The notes: a model not told the origin generated them from the sequence alone. Positions 24,491 to 33,800 are shown, counted from the first letter of the stretch. The stretch: 64,000 nt of DNA from Paramagnetospirillum magnetotacticum MS-1 (GCF_000829825.1 NZ_JXSL01000019.1:39221-103220), one strand, 5' to 3'. Program-made: numbers and translations.

Positions 24491-27400
24491 ATGAGTATGG
24501 GGGGCGTGCGCAAGCCGCTGGATATCGCCATCATCGGGATGGCGTGCCGCTTTGCCGGTGCATCCGATTGGCGGGCCTATTGGCGCAATCTGCTGGATGG
24601 GGTCGAGTCGGTCACCTTTCTCACCGATGCCCAGATGATCGAGGCCGGGGTGGACCCGGCCCAGTTGCGTCATCCCGATTACGTCAAGGCGTCCTTCCTG
24701 CTGCCCGAGGCCGACCGCTTCGACCCGCTGTTCTTCGGCTATTCCCCCCACGAGGCCCGGCTAATCGACCCGCAGCAGCGCCATCTGCTGGAAGTGTCGT
24801 GGGAGGCGTTCGAGGATGCCGGTTATCCCCCCGGCCAGGATTTCGGGCCCGTGGGCGTCTATGCCGCCACGGGCAGCGTGGTCACCAATTATATGATGAA
24901 CGAACTGGCCGATCACCCGGATTCCCGGGGCGCCACGGCCAGCCTGCTGCATATCGGCAATGACAAGGATTTCGCGGGCACCCGCGTCTCGTTCAAGCTG
25001 AACCTGACGGGGCCCAGCCTGAATGTGCAGACCGCGTGTTCCACCTCCCTGGTCCTGGTCCATCTGGCCTGCAATGCCATCCAGGGTGGGGAATGCTCCA
25101 TGGCTCTGGCGGCGGCCGGGATCGTGCGGGTGCCGCAGGCGGCGGGCTATATGGGGGTGAAGGGCGCCATCTTCGCGCCCGACGGCCATATCCGCACCTT
25201 CGATGCCGAGGCGGGGGGAACGGTGTTCTCGTCCGGCGTGGCGGCCATGCTGTTCAAGGGCCTGGACCAGGCCGTGGCCGATGGAGACAACATCTATGGC
25301 GTGATCCGGGGCACGGCGCTGAACAATGACGGCGGGCGCAAAGCGTCCTATGCCGGAACCAGCGTGCGCGGCCAGACCGACGTGATGAAGGCGGCTTTGG
25401 CCCAAAGCCGCTTCGATCCCTCCACCATCGGTTCGGTGGAGTGCCACGGCACAGGCACCACGGTGGGCGACCCGCGCGAATTCACGGCGCTGCAGCGCGC
25501 CTTCGAGGGTGACAAGCGCGAGGGCAAGCGCCCCATCGGCTCCACCAAGCCCAATATCGGCCATTCCGAGCAATCGGCCGGTCTGGCCTCCATGATCAAG
25601 ACGGCGCTGTCGCTCACCGAAGGGGTGGTGCCGCCCACCATCAACTACCGCATTCCCAATCCGCGTCTGAAGATCGAGCAGTCCCGGTTCTTCGTGAACA
25701 CCGAACGCCTGGACTGGCCCGCAGTCGCGGAGCATCGGCGCCGCGCCCTGGTCAACGGCCTGGGCATCGGCGGCACCAATGCGGTGGTGGTGATGGAGCA
25801 GGCGCCGGTCGCGCGGCCGCGCACGGGCGCCGCGCCTCGTCCCCGCCATCTGGTGGTGCTGTCGGCCAAGTCCGCCGATTCCCTGGACGCCAATTCCGCC
25901 CGCCACCGCGCCTGGGCTGAAGCCCATCCCGAGATGAATATGGGTGACTATGCCCATACCATGGCGGTGGGCCGGACCCATTTCGATCATCGCTTCGCCT
26001 GCGTCGTCTCTTCCCCCGCCGAGCTGGCCGCCAGGTTGGAGGGGTTCAAGGCCGATCCCAAGGCGGCGCGCAAAGTGTCGCAGCCCCGCAAGCTGGCCCT
26101 GTTGTTCAGCGGCCAGGGCGCCCAGGTGGCGGGCATGGGCCGCGCGCTTTACGAGACGGAGCCGGTCTTCCGGGCCGAGTTGGACAAGGTGGCCGCCGCC
26201 CTCGATCCCCATCTGGACGCCAGTCTGCTGGACGTGCTGTTCAGCGAGGGCGAGCAGATCCACAACACCGGCTATACCCAGCCCTGCCTCTTCGCGGTGG
26301 AAGTGGCCCTGGCCCGCACTCTGGCCGCCTGGGGCATCAAGGCCGATGCGGTCTGCGGCCATTCGGTGGGCGAGTTCGCGGCTTGCGTCATCGCGAAGGT
26401 GTATTCCCTGGAGGATGCGGCGCGGCTGGTGGCCACCCGTGGCCGAATGATGCAGGCCTTGCCCGCGGGCGGCGCCATGAGCGCCGTTTTCGCCGAGGAA
26501 TCTCTGGTTTCCGAGGTGCTGGCCGCTCTCGACCCCGCCAAGATCGGCATCGCCGCCGTCAATGGGCCGCAAGGAACGGTGATTTCAGGCGCGGCCGACG
26601 AGGTGGCCAAGGCGGTCAAGGCGCTGGAGGCCAGGGGCATTGCCTCCAAGGCCCTGACCGTGTCGCATGCCTTCCATTCGCCGCTCATGGACCCGGCTCT
26701 GCCCGAGCTTGATGCGGCGGTCTGGCAGGTCGAGGCCAAGGCTCCGGCCATGGCCTGGGTCTCGACCTATACCGGTCAGTTAAAGAACGACGCGCCCGAT
26801 TCCGAATACTGGTGCCGTCAGGCGCGCCAGGCGGTGCGCTTCGCCGATGCGGTGGCCGAACTGGTCAAATCGGGGATCAAGGATTTCCTCGAGATCGGCC
26901 CCGGTGGCGCCTTGCTGGCCCTGGGGCGCAGCGTCTCGGGCCAGGAAGGGCTGGGCTGGCTTCCCAGCCTGGGCCGGGGCGACGAGCATCAGACCCTGTT
27001 GGAGAGTCTGGGCGCGCTGTACCGCGCCGGTCATGACCCCGACTGGGCCTGTTTCGATGCGCCCTTCGATCTCAGGCGTTTGTCGCTGCCCACCTATGCC
27101 TTCGCGCGCGAGCGGGTGTGGGCCACCAAGGATTACGAGCCTGTGGGCGGACGCCGCGTACCCGTAGCCGCAGGGATTGGCCTGACCGGACGGCGGCTGT
27201 CCTCGCCCTTGGCCGCGCATCAATACGAGACCGAATTCAGCCGCGAGCGCTTTTCCTGGCTCGACGATCACCGGGTCCATGGGTCCGTTGTGCTGCCTAC
27301 CACCGCCGGTCTGCTGGCCGCCCTGGAAGGGGCGCGTCCCCGGCTGGGCGACGGGCCGCTGGAGGTGGCGGGGTTTGCCCACGGCGACGCCCTGGTCCTG

Positions 27401-29329
27401 GGCGATGACGAGGTGCGCCTCGGCCATCTGGTGGTGGAGCCCCATGGCGAGGGGGCGGGATTCTTCCTGTCCAGCCGGGGCGGTGACGACGAAAAATGGC
27501 GCACCCATATGCGGGGCGAGATCCGCCGCGCCACGCCGGGCAAGGCGAAGGCTTTCGACGCCAAGGCGCTGAAGCGGCGCTGTCATCTGCCGGTCAAGGC
27601 CGACAGCTATTACGCTGGCATGCGCTCGCTCGGTCTGGCCTACGGCCCCAGTTTCCGGGCCATCGAAAGCCTGTGGCGGGGCGAGGGCGAGGCCCTGGCC
27701 CGTATCCGTCTGCCCGATCATGTGGAGCCCATGGGCAACGGGCTGATGCATCCGGCCCTGCTGGATGCCTGCCTGCATGTCTATCCCGCGGTGATCGAGG
27801 AGCACGGCGACTTCACCCAGCCGCCGCCCGAAGGCTCCTCCGCCCATCTGCCCTTGAGCCTCGAGCGCTTTTCTGGTGCCCGCTCGGAGGAGCGCGAGGT
27901 CTGGGTCCATGCGCGCAGGCGCAAGCCCAACGGCCATGGCGGCGATATCACGGTGATCGATATCGAGGCCTTCGACCCCGATGGTCGCCCGGTGGCCGCC
28001 TTCGAGGGATTGTCGGTCAAGAAACTGCCCGCCTCCCTGTTCAGGCCGCGCAAACCCGATGGCGAGGATGGCTGGCTTTATGCCAAGCGCTGGGACGACA
28101 AGCCTGTGCCGCCGGTGGCCGCCAAGGCTTCGGGGCCGCTGACCTGGCTGCTGCTGGGCGGTGACGGTTTCGCCAAACCCTTGAAGGAGGCCCTGGGCCG
28201 TACCGGCGCCGCCTGCCGTGTGGTGGCGGCCAAGGACTGCCCCCGTGATCTGGAAGGCTTCTCCCGCCTGCTGGAAAGCTTCGCCGCCGAGGCCGGGGCG
28301 GGCAAGGCCGGAATCCTCCATCTGGGCGGAATCGAGGCCCCCGGCGAGGAGGCCTGGGGCGACGAAGGGGCGCAGCGGTCTGTCTATGACCCCGTCCTGA
28401 ATCTGGCGCGTGCCCTGGGACTGACCCGCACCAGCTTTCTGGTGGCGCCCAAGCTGCATCTGATTACCCGCAATGCCGTGGATGCCACCAAATCCGAGCC
28501 TGCCGCCCATGTGCTGGGCGCTGGTCTGTGGGGGCTGGGGCGGTCCCTGGCGCTCGAGGCTCCGGCTCTGTGGGGCGGACTGATCGATCTGGAAGCCGGT
28601 GGTGCCCCTGGTGCCGAGGCGGAATTGCTGGCCGCCCATCTGGCCGCCAGTGATGACGAGGCTCAGGTGGCCCTTCGTAGGGGCAAGCGTCTGGCCGCCC
28701 GGCTGGTGCGCGCCGCCGTGCCTGATCGCCGAGACACGGCGGGCGAGGGCGGAACCTATCTGGTGACCGGCGGATTGGGCGCGCTGGGTGTGCTGACCGC
28801 CCAATGGCTGGTTTCGTCGCGCAAGGCCGCCCATCTGGTGCTGGTCAGCCGCCAGGGTGACAAGGCCGCCAATGCCGCCGAAATCGCGGCGCGCATCAAG
28901 GCCCTGGGCGCCAAGATCACCATCGCCAAGGCCGATATTGCCAAGGAAGGTGATGTCGCCAAGCTGCTGGGCCGCCTCGCCAAGGCCGAACCGATGCTCA
29001 AGGGCATCTATCACAGCGCCGGTGTGCTGGACGACGGTCTGGTGGACCAGATGGAATGGGGCAAGTTCCGCCGCGCCCTGGCGCCCAAGCTGGATGCCAG
29101 CTGGTGGCTGCACAAGCATAGCCAAGGCCTGAAGCTTCACGATTTCGTGCTCTACTCCTCGGTGCTGAGCGTGATCGGCTCGGCGGGGCAGACCAACTAC
29201 ACCACCGGCAATGCCTGCCTGGACGCCTTGGCCGCCCATCGCAGGTCAAAGGGTCTGCCAGCCTTGGCGGTCAACTGGGGCGCCTGGGCCAGCGCGGGCA
29301 TGGCCGACGGGTTGGGATCTCAGGGCTAG
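24491..29329 (+). CDS. Type I polyketide synthase, KS-AT-DH-KR part, ending at an in-frame TAG
   Basis: 1612 residues before the stop. KS: active-site Cys183 in 'TACSTSLV', then 'ECHGTGTTVGDP' and 'KPNIGHSEQSAG' supply both histidines. AT: 'GQGAQVAGMG', GHSVG with Ser625, and HAFH at 726-729, which points to malonyl-CoA. DH: HxxxGxxxxP from His927. A structural pseudo-KR is followed by an active KR with GGLGALG from 1427, 'AGVLDDG', 'YSSVLS' and 'NYTTGN'; the LDD motif suggests a D-hydroxy product. There is no enoyl reductase. The TAG at 29327-29329 replaces what looks like a Gln codon inside the KR end; the same frame then runs on into ACP and TE. A second ATG at 24497 has a better-placed G-rich ribosome site. 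Confidence 0.9.
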   Translation: MSMGGVRKPLDIAIIGMACRFAGASDWRAYWRNLLDGVESVTFLTDAQMIEAGVDPAQLRHPDYVKASFLLPEADRFDPLFFGYSPHEARLIDPQQRHLLEVSWEAFEDAGYPPGQDFGPVGVYAATGSVVTNYMMNELADHPDSRGATASLLHIGNDKDFAGTRVSFKLNLTGPSLNVQTACSTSLVLVHLACNAIQGGECSMALAAAGIVRVPQAAGYMGVKGAIFAPDGHIRTFDAEAGGTVFSSGVAAMLFKGLDQAVADGDNIYGVIRGTALNNDGGRKASYAGTSVRGQTDVMKAALAQSRFDPSTIGSVECHGTGTTVGDPREFTALQRAFEGDKREGKRPIGSTKPNIGHSEQSAGLASMIKTALSLTEGVVPPTINYRIPNPRLKIEQSRFFVNTERLDWPAVAEHRRRALVNGLGIGGTNAVVVMEQAPVARPRTGAAPRPRHLVVLSAKSADSLDANSARHRAWAEAHPEMNMGDYAHTMAVGRTHFDHRFACVVSSPAELAARLEGFKADPKAARKVSQPRKLALLFSGQGAQVAGMGRALYETEPVFRAELDKVAAALDPHLDASLLDVLFSEGEQIHNTGYTQPCLFAVEVALARTLAAWGIKADAVCGHSVGEFAACVIAKVYSLEDAARLVATRGRMMQALPAGGAMSAVFAEESLVSEVLAALDPAKIGIAAVNGPQGTVISGAADEVAKAVKALEARGIASKALTVSHAFHSPLMDPALPELDAAVWQVEAKAPAMAWVSTYTGQLKNDAPDSEYWCRQARQAVRFADAVAELVKSGIKDFLEIGPGGALLALGRSVSGQEGLGWLPSLGRGDEHQTLLESLGALYRAGHDPDWACFDAPFDLRRLSLPTYAFARERVWATKDYEPVGGRRVPVAAGIGLTGRRLSSPLAAHQYETEFSRERFSWLDDHRVHGSVVLPTTAGLLAALEGARPRLGDGPLEVAGFAHGDALVLGDDEVRLGHLVVEPHGEGAGFFLSSRGGDDEKWRTHMRGEIRRATPGKAKAFDAKALKRRCHLPVKADSYYAGMRSLGLAYGPSFRAIESLWRGEGEALARIRLPDHVEPMGNGLMHPALLDACLHVYPAVIEEHGDFTQPPPEGSSAHLPLSLERFSGARSEEREVWVHARRRKPNGHGGDITVIDIEAFDPDGRPVAAFEGLSVKKLPASLFRPRKPDGEDGWLYAKRWDDKPVPPVAAKASGPLTWLLLGGDGFAKPLKEALGRTGAACRVVAAKDCPRDLEGFSRLLESFAAEAGAGKAGILHLGGIEAPGEEAWGDEGAQRSVYDPVLNLARALGLTRTSFLVAPKLHLITRNAVDATKSEPAAHVLGAGLWGLGRSLALEAPALWGGLIDLEAGGAPGAEAELLAAHLAASDDEAQVALRRGKRLAARLVRAAVPDRRDTAGEGGTYLVTGGLGALGVLTAQWLVSSRKAAHLVLVSRQGDKAANAAEIAARIKALGAKITIAKADIAKEGDVAKLLGRLAKAEPMLKGIYHSAGVLDDGLVDQMEWGKFRRALAPKLDASWWLHKHSQGLKLHDFVLYSSVLSVIGSAGQTNYTTGNACLDALAAHRRSKGLPALAVNWGAWASAGMADGLGSQG

Positions 29330-29371
29330 GCCATCTGGCGGGCGCGCGGCATCCATTACATCGAGCCCGAG

Positions 29372-30706
29372 ATGGGGCGGGAAGCCTTCGACCTTCTGTT
29401 CGATGGTGCTGCCGATCAGGCCGTGGTGATCCCCGCCGACTGGCCCACTTTCCTGCGCCAGTTCCAGGTGCCGCCGCGCTTCTATGCAGAGTTGCAAGGC
29501 GGCGCGGTGGGCGGTCTGGCCGCCGATATCGAGGCGCTGAAGCAGGCCATGGCCTCCCCCGACCCGGGGCTTCGCCGCGCCGCCATCACCGATTTCCTGG
29601 CGCGTCAGGTCATGACCACGCTGGGCATGACGACCAAGGTGGAGCCCGACCGGCCCTTGCGCGAACTGGGCCTGGATTCGCTCATGTCGGTCACCCTGAT
29701 CAACCGGGTGGAAAGTGCCACGGGCCTGCGCATTCCGGCGGTCAAGCTGATCAAGGGGCCCAGCATCGACGATCTGGTGGCCGATGTGTGGCCCGATCTG
29801 GCTGGAGTGGAGGTGAGCGCTCCTGCTGTTACCGAGCAGGTGGTAACCCAAGAGGCTCCTACGCCGCAGCCCAAGCCCGCCATCAATACCGGGGCCGGAA
29901 AGTGGCTGGTCACCGTGGCGCCGCGCGCCAATCCTCGTTACCGGGTGTTCTGCTTTCCCTTCGCGGGCGGCGGCTCGGCGGCCTTCCAGGCATGGTCGGC
30001 CACCACCGATCCAGCCATCGAGGTCATCGCGGTCGAGCCCCCCGGACGTCTGGCCCGCATCAGCGAAAAGCCGGTGCGCGACATGGATGTCTTCGTTGAT
30101 CACGTCATCGACGAGATGGAGGATGCGGGCAAGCTGGACCTGCCCTTCGCCCTGTTCGGCCATTGCCTGGGCGGGCTGACGCTCTATGAGGTGGCGCGCA
30201 CCCTGATCCACGAGACTGAGACCAAGCCGCGCCACCTGTTCTGCTCGGGGGCGCGGTGCCCCGACCGGGTGCGCGTCATCGGCCCGTTCGAGAAGAATCT
30301 GGCGCTGCATCTGGCGAATATGCCTGGCTACAAGCCCAATCTGCCGCCCTATCGCCAGGCGGACCCCATCTTCGCCGAGATCATCCGCCAGTTCGACATG
30401 GCGGCCAGCGACCAGTTCCTGGACGACCCGGAACTGCGCCGCCTGATGCTGCCCGCCGTGCGCGCCGAATTCGAGATGACCAGCAAGTACCGTTATGCAC
30501 CGGAAAAGCCCTGGGACATTCCCATCACCTGCTTTGTCTCAAAGGGCGATCCTTACGTTTCCCGCCAGGACATCCTGGGCTGGGGGCGGTTCACCAATTC
30601 GCGCATGCAGGTCTATATGCGCGAAGGCACCCATTATTCCATTTTCGAAGACGCGGCTTTCATCCAGCGCGTCATCGGCCGTGAGCTGATGGCGCCACCA
30701 TCCTGA
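29372..30706 (+). CDS. Type I polyketide synthase, ACP-TE part (same frame, after the TAG)
   Basis: The frame is open from 29330 directly after the TAG, and 29372 is the first ATG; it has no good ribosome site, so independent translation is doubtful. The first residues finish the KR domain ('RGIHYIEPEMGREAFDLLF' bridges the stop). An acyl carrier domain follows, with 'ELGLDSLMSV' (phosphopantetheine Ser at codon 1730 of the joined gene). A thioesterase of the type II/GrsT-like fold ends the protein: 'CFPFAGGGSAAF', nucleophile motif GHCLGG (Cys at codon 1892 where Ser is usual), an Asp in 'SKGDPYV' and His in 'EGTHYSIF'. Without read-through the synthase would lack carrier and release domains and be inactive. 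Confidence 0.85.
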   Translation: MGREAFDLLFDGAADQAVVIPADWPTFLRQFQVPPRFYAELQGGAVGGLAADIEALKQAMASPDPGLRRAAITDFLARQVMTTLGMTTKVEPDRPLRELGLDSLMSVTLINRVESATGLRIPAVKLIKGPSIDDLVADVWPDLAGVEVSAPAVTEQVVTQEAPTPQPKPAINTGAGKWLVTVAPRANPRYRVFCFPFAGGGSAAFQAWSATTDPAIEVIAVEPPGRLARISEKPVRDMDVFVDHVIDEMEDAGKLDLPFALFGHCLGGLTLYEVARTLIHETETKPRHLFCSGARCPDRVRVIGPFEKNLALHLANMPGYKPNLPPYRQADPIFAEIIRQFDMAASDQFLDDPELRRLMLPAVRAEFEMTSKYRYAPEKPWDIPITCFVSKGDPYVSRQDILGWGRFTNSRMQVYMREGTHYSIFEDAAFIQRVIGRELMAPPS

Positions 30707-30733
30707 CCGGGATGGACGACAGGGGAGAACGAC

Positions 30734-31855
30734 ATGCATAAGCATAAGATGGCTTTGGTGCTGGGGGGCGGCGCCCCCAATTTCACCCTGATGACCGGCG
30801 CTTTGCTGGCCTTCGACGAGGCGGGCGTCAAGTTCGACGTGATCTCGGCCACAGGCGGCGGCGGCGGCGTGGCTCTGTCCTATCTGGCGCCCAAGGGAAT
30901 GAGCCGCCAGGATTCTCTGCGCAATTCGGTGAATTTCGGCGTCTCGGATGCGATCTACAAATACATCCCCATGAACTACAAGGTGTTCATGAAGGGCAGC
31001 AAGATCGCTGCCGCCTATCGCTGGCTGTTGTCCAAGATGCCCGGCTACAACTTGATCATGAACCAGTTCAACATGACCAAGCGCCAGAAGTTCTACAGCG
31101 ACCTGATCCAGATGGTCTGGGCGCTGTTTACACCCAGCACCGTCAATTTCTTCAGCAAGGGCCTGTGCGCCAACGCCCCGTTCATCATGGAGATGGTGGA
31201 TTTCGAGGCCCTGAAGACGGTGGAGGAGGATGTCTACCTCAACGCCTATAATCTGACCGATCACAAGATGGCGATCTTCGGCAAGGATATCCTGGATTAC
31301 GAGCATTTCGGCGCAACCCTGGCCTATCCTTTCATTTATCCGCCGGCCAAGGTGGACGGGAAATTGTACCTGGAGGGCGCGGCCGAGGACGCCTTCAACT
31401 TCCAAGGGCTTCTCGAGCATGACGAGGGCATCCGCACCGTGGTGGTGTTCGACGCCTTTGGCAATGAGGGCTATATCCAGGACCCGCCCAATCTGTGGCA
31501 GGCCTGGGGGCAGAACCTGATCCTGCCGCTGATCTCGCTGACCCGGCACGACCTGGCCTTCTTCGAGCATATGCTCGATGACTGGAACGAATCCCACCCG
31601 GCGCGCCAGGACGTGGAACTGATCAAGGTGACCTTCCCCATTCCGCCCGAATGGCTGCCCACCGCGCTGGACTGGTCGCGCTCGAATCTGGAGCGCATGT
31701 TCGAACTGGGCTACGAGACCGGCAAGAAATTCGTCGCCGAGAAGGGGGTCCGTCTGGGAGCCACCTTGCCGCCCAAGCCGACGCCCGCCAAGGGCCGCGG
31801 CGGCGCGGCCAAGAAGGACGACGACGCCATGTTCGGCGGTGCCAGCATCGGTTAA
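30734..31855 (+). CDS. Patatin-fold protein lacking the catalytic serine
   Basis: A 373-residue protein with the patatin start 'MALVLGGGAPNFTLMTGALLAFDEAG' (glycine-rich oxyanion loop). The nucleophile elbow, normally G-x-S-x-G, reads 'VISATGGGGGVALSYL', so the serine is glycine. The dyad Asp of the 'DGG/DGA' motif appears as Glu in 'LYLEGAAEDAF'. Both catalytic residues are therefore changed, and lipase activity is unlikely. The C-terminus is a low-complexity Lys/Gly tail. It follows the PKS by 27 bases with its own ribosome site and ends at a strong terminator, so it belongs to the PKS unit. A carrier or binding role for an acyl product is a guess. Confidence 0.82.
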   Translation: MHKHKMALVLGGGAPNFTLMTGALLAFDEAGVKFDVISATGGGGGVALSYLAPKGMSRQDSLRNSVNFGVSDAIYKYIPMNYKVFMKGSKIAAAYRWLLSKMPGYNLIMNQFNMTKRQKFYSDLIQMVWALFTPSTVNFFSKGLCANAPFIMEMVDFEALKTVEEDVYLNAYNLTDHKMAIFGKDILDYEHFGATLAYPFIYPPAKVDGKLYLEGAAEDAFNFQGLLEHDEGIRTVVVFDAFGNEGYIQDPPNLWQAWGQNLILPLISLTRHDLAFFEHMLDDWNESHPARQDVELIKVTFPIPPEWLPTALDWSRSNLERMFELGYETGKKFVAEKGVRLGATLPPKPTPAKGRGGAAKKDDDAMFGGASIG

Positions 31856-31871
31856 GGCAGGGACATTTCCG

Positions 31872-31916
31872 CATACCCCACCTCTCGTTTCACGAGGGGT
31901 GGGGTATGTGTTTTTA
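31872..31916 (+). terminator. Rho-independent terminator of the PKS/patatin operon
   Basis: A GC-rich inverted repeat (CATACCCCAC on the left, GTGGGGTATG on the right, with partial pairing of CTC and GAG inside) is followed by a T run (TGTGTTTTTATG). It lies 16 bases after the patatin-like gene stop. Confidence 0.85.
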
Positions 31917-32144
31917 TGTGACAATTCCGTTCAGACTGGAAGAATTAGCTGAAAACACATTATTTTGCGGCGCAAAAGCCCAAAGGTTGCGTTGCAGCAA
32001 GGTCAATGTGTATTTCCGTTGTTTTCAAGCGCCCGGCTTAGGGGTATCATTACTGGTATGCGCAAACTGCCCACAACGTTCGAGCAAGGTCATGCACGCC
32101 CCTCCAGCCGGAGGCGCAGGGCGTTTCCGTCTGGCGCGGAACTG

Positions 32145-32645
32145 ATGTCACATACCATGTTCTCCATTCTGCACCAGACCAGCGCGGTTCTGGCCGGGGA
32201 TGGGGTGGCGCGCATTGATGGCTTTGACGTCCATGAAGTGGGGCAAGACAGCGTCAAGCTGCACGACATCACCGCCGTGGCCGGGTTCGGCGTGCCGGTG
32301 GGTTTGCTGATCGCTTTCAGCTTCGACCAGACCCTGCTGGGCGACATTCTCGACAAGGCAACCGGCGCTCTGCCGGTCCCCGACGAGGAACGGGAACTCT
32401 ATCTGCGCGAGACCGCGGCGGAGGTGGTCAATACGGTATTGGGTCTGTGTACCGCCGACTTCGAGTTGAAGGAAACCGCCGTCAGCCTGTCGCCGCCGGT
32501 GGTGATGGAAGGCTCGCGCGACATTCAGCGCCAGGGCGATGCGGTGTTTGCCAGCATGGACATCCTGACCGACAAGGGCGCGGTCAGCGTCAATCTGTTC
32601 GGGCCGCGCCATCTGTTCGATGACAGTCTGAACTACCGTCACTGA
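32145..32645 (+). CDS. Stand-alone CheX-like protein
   Basis: A 166-residue protein clearly related to the N-terminal half of the CheX-receiver fusion at 16989-17900: 'DEERELYLRETAAEVVNTVLGLCTADF' here against 'PEERELFLRETAGETVNFILGHATADL' there. The catalytic E-x-x-N pair is kept (Glu93, Asn96), as is 'LSPPVV' downstream. CheX proteins dephosphorylate CheY-type regulators in the cytoplasm. I start at ATG 32145; the frame is open upstream but without matching sequence. An ATG 12 bases later is possible. It is a single gene between a terminator and a convergent hemerythrin gene; its response-regulator partner is unknown. Confidence 0.8.
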   Translation: MSHTMFSILHQTSAVLAGDGVARIDGFDVHEVGQDSVKLHDITAVAGFGVPVGLLIAFSFDQTLLGDILDKATGALPVPDEERELYLRETAAEVVNTVLGLCTADFELKETAVSLSPPVVMEGSRDIQRQGDAVFASMDILTDKGAVSVNLFGPRHLFDDSLNYRH

Positions 32646-32662
32646 GTCCCGGACGAGGCCCC

Positions 32663-33046
32663 CTACTTTCGAAACAGCGGGATATCGATTTCGCGGTCGT
32701 GCTTGTCCAATTGCTCGGCGAAATCGGTCATCAAGGACTTGGCCTTTTCGGCGGACCCGCTTTGCACGGCGTCGCGAACCGGGGTGAGCAGCCGCAGCAG
32801 CCGCTGGTGGTCCTGTTTGAGGGTATCGATTGCCTCGGGATTGGCCTTGGCCGCCAGGCTCTCTTCCATGCGAAAGTGTATGCGCAACCGTTCGGTCAGC
32901 ACATCGACAGCCTCCTGGGCGAGGCCGGTGCCGGGGTCGTTGCGCATGACCGCCGTCATGGACCGGATCATTTCATGAAGCTTCAGGTGTTCGGTGTCGA
33001 TGGTCGAATCGCCGCTTTTCCACTGATCCTCGAGCCACGTCGCCAT
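32663..33046 (-). CDS. Bacteriohemerythrin-like protein with an incomplete ligand set
   Basis: A 127-residue four-helix protein with hemerythrin-type motifs: 'DTEHLKLHEMI', HFRMEE (His57, Glu61), 'KQDHQRLL' (His80) and 'KHDREID' (His116, Asp121). In the usual HxxxH pair on helix 3 the first position is Leu76, so one of the canonical iron ligands seems to be missing, unless His24 or another residue compensates. The family binds O2 or senses it through a di-iron site. It is convergent with the CheX-like gene and lies before msrA on the same strand, which fits an oxygen or oxidative-stress role. Confidence 0.82.
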   Translation of the reverse strand: MATWLEDQWKSGDSTIDTEHLKLHEMIRSMTAVMRNDPGTGLAQEAVDVLTERLRIHFRMEESLAAKANPEAIDTLKQDHQRLLRLLTPVRDAVQSGSAEKAKSLMTDFAEQLDKHDREIDIPLFRK

Positions 33047-33116
33047 TCCAAATCCCCCCTCGTTGCACGCTAAACGGTTAGGTGGGGAGCCTCTGGGAAC
33101 AATTCCAGGTGCAAGA

Positions 33117-33752
33117 TCAGCCGCAGCGCACTCCGGTGCCGCCCAGGCCGCAATATCCGCCCGGTTCCTTGGCCAGATATTGCTGGTGATGTCCTTCGGC
33201 CCAATAGAACGGTCCCGCCTGGGCGATCTCGGTGGTGATGGCGCCAAAGCCCGCCCGCTGAAGCGCCTGGCCGTAGGCCAGACGTGACGCCTCGGCCTCG
33301 TCTTTCTGCGCCGGGCTGGTCCAGTAGATGGCCGAGCGGTACTGGGTGCCGATATCGTTGCCCTGGCGCATGCCCTGGGTGGGGTTGTGGCCTTCCCAGA
33401 ATAGGCGCAGCAGCGCCGAATAAGGCACCTCCGCCGGGTCGAAGGCCACCAGCACCGCCTCGGCATGGCCGGTGCGCGCGGTGCAGACCTCCTCATAAGT
33501 GGGGTTGGGGGTGAAGCCCCCGCCATATCCCACCGAGGTGGAATAGACTCCGCCGGTCTTCCAGAACAGCCGCTCCGCCCCCCAGAAGCAGCCCATGGCG
33601 AAAATCGCCGTCTCCATTCCCACGGGGAAGGGCGGCTTCAAGAGGGTGTCGAGAACGTAGTGGCGTTCGGGAACGCGCATTTCACTGGCGCGGCCGGGCA
33701 GGGCCTGATCGGCGGCCACCATCACCGTCTTACTGGGTCCCCAAAGCGACAT
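33117..33752 (-). CDS. msrA: Peptide-methionine (S)-S-oxide reductase
   Basis: The 211-residue protein has the MsrA active site '[16 protein letters not shown]' and the family blocks '[28 protein letters not shown]', '[26 protein letters not shown]' and '[11 protein letters not shown]'. A C-terminal '[13 protein letters not shown]' provides the resolving cysteines. It repairs oxidised methionine in the cytoplasm using thioredoxin. The length, with an N-terminal extension of about 45 residues, is that of the long MsrA form. No msrB lies nearby. Confidence 0.95.
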   Translation of the reverse strand: MSLWGPSKTVMVAADQALPGRASEMRVPERHYVLDTLLKPPFPVGMETAIFAMGCFWGAERLFWKTGGVYSTSVGYGGGFTPNPTYEEVCTARTGHAEAVLVAFDPAEVPYSALLRLFWEGHNPTQGMRQGNDIGTQYRSAIYWTSPAQKDEAEASRLAYGQALQRAGFGAITTEIAQAGPFYWAEGHHQQYLAKEPGGYCGLGGTGVRCG

Positions 33753-33800
33753 GGACGTGCCTCCGCAGTATGTGTCCAGACACTATATGGGGAGGAGGCT

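Noticed and set aside
26780..29239. An 819-residue minus-strand frame opposite the PKS
   Set aside because: It is a mirror frame with biased composition and no recognisable motif, while the PKS domains are clear.
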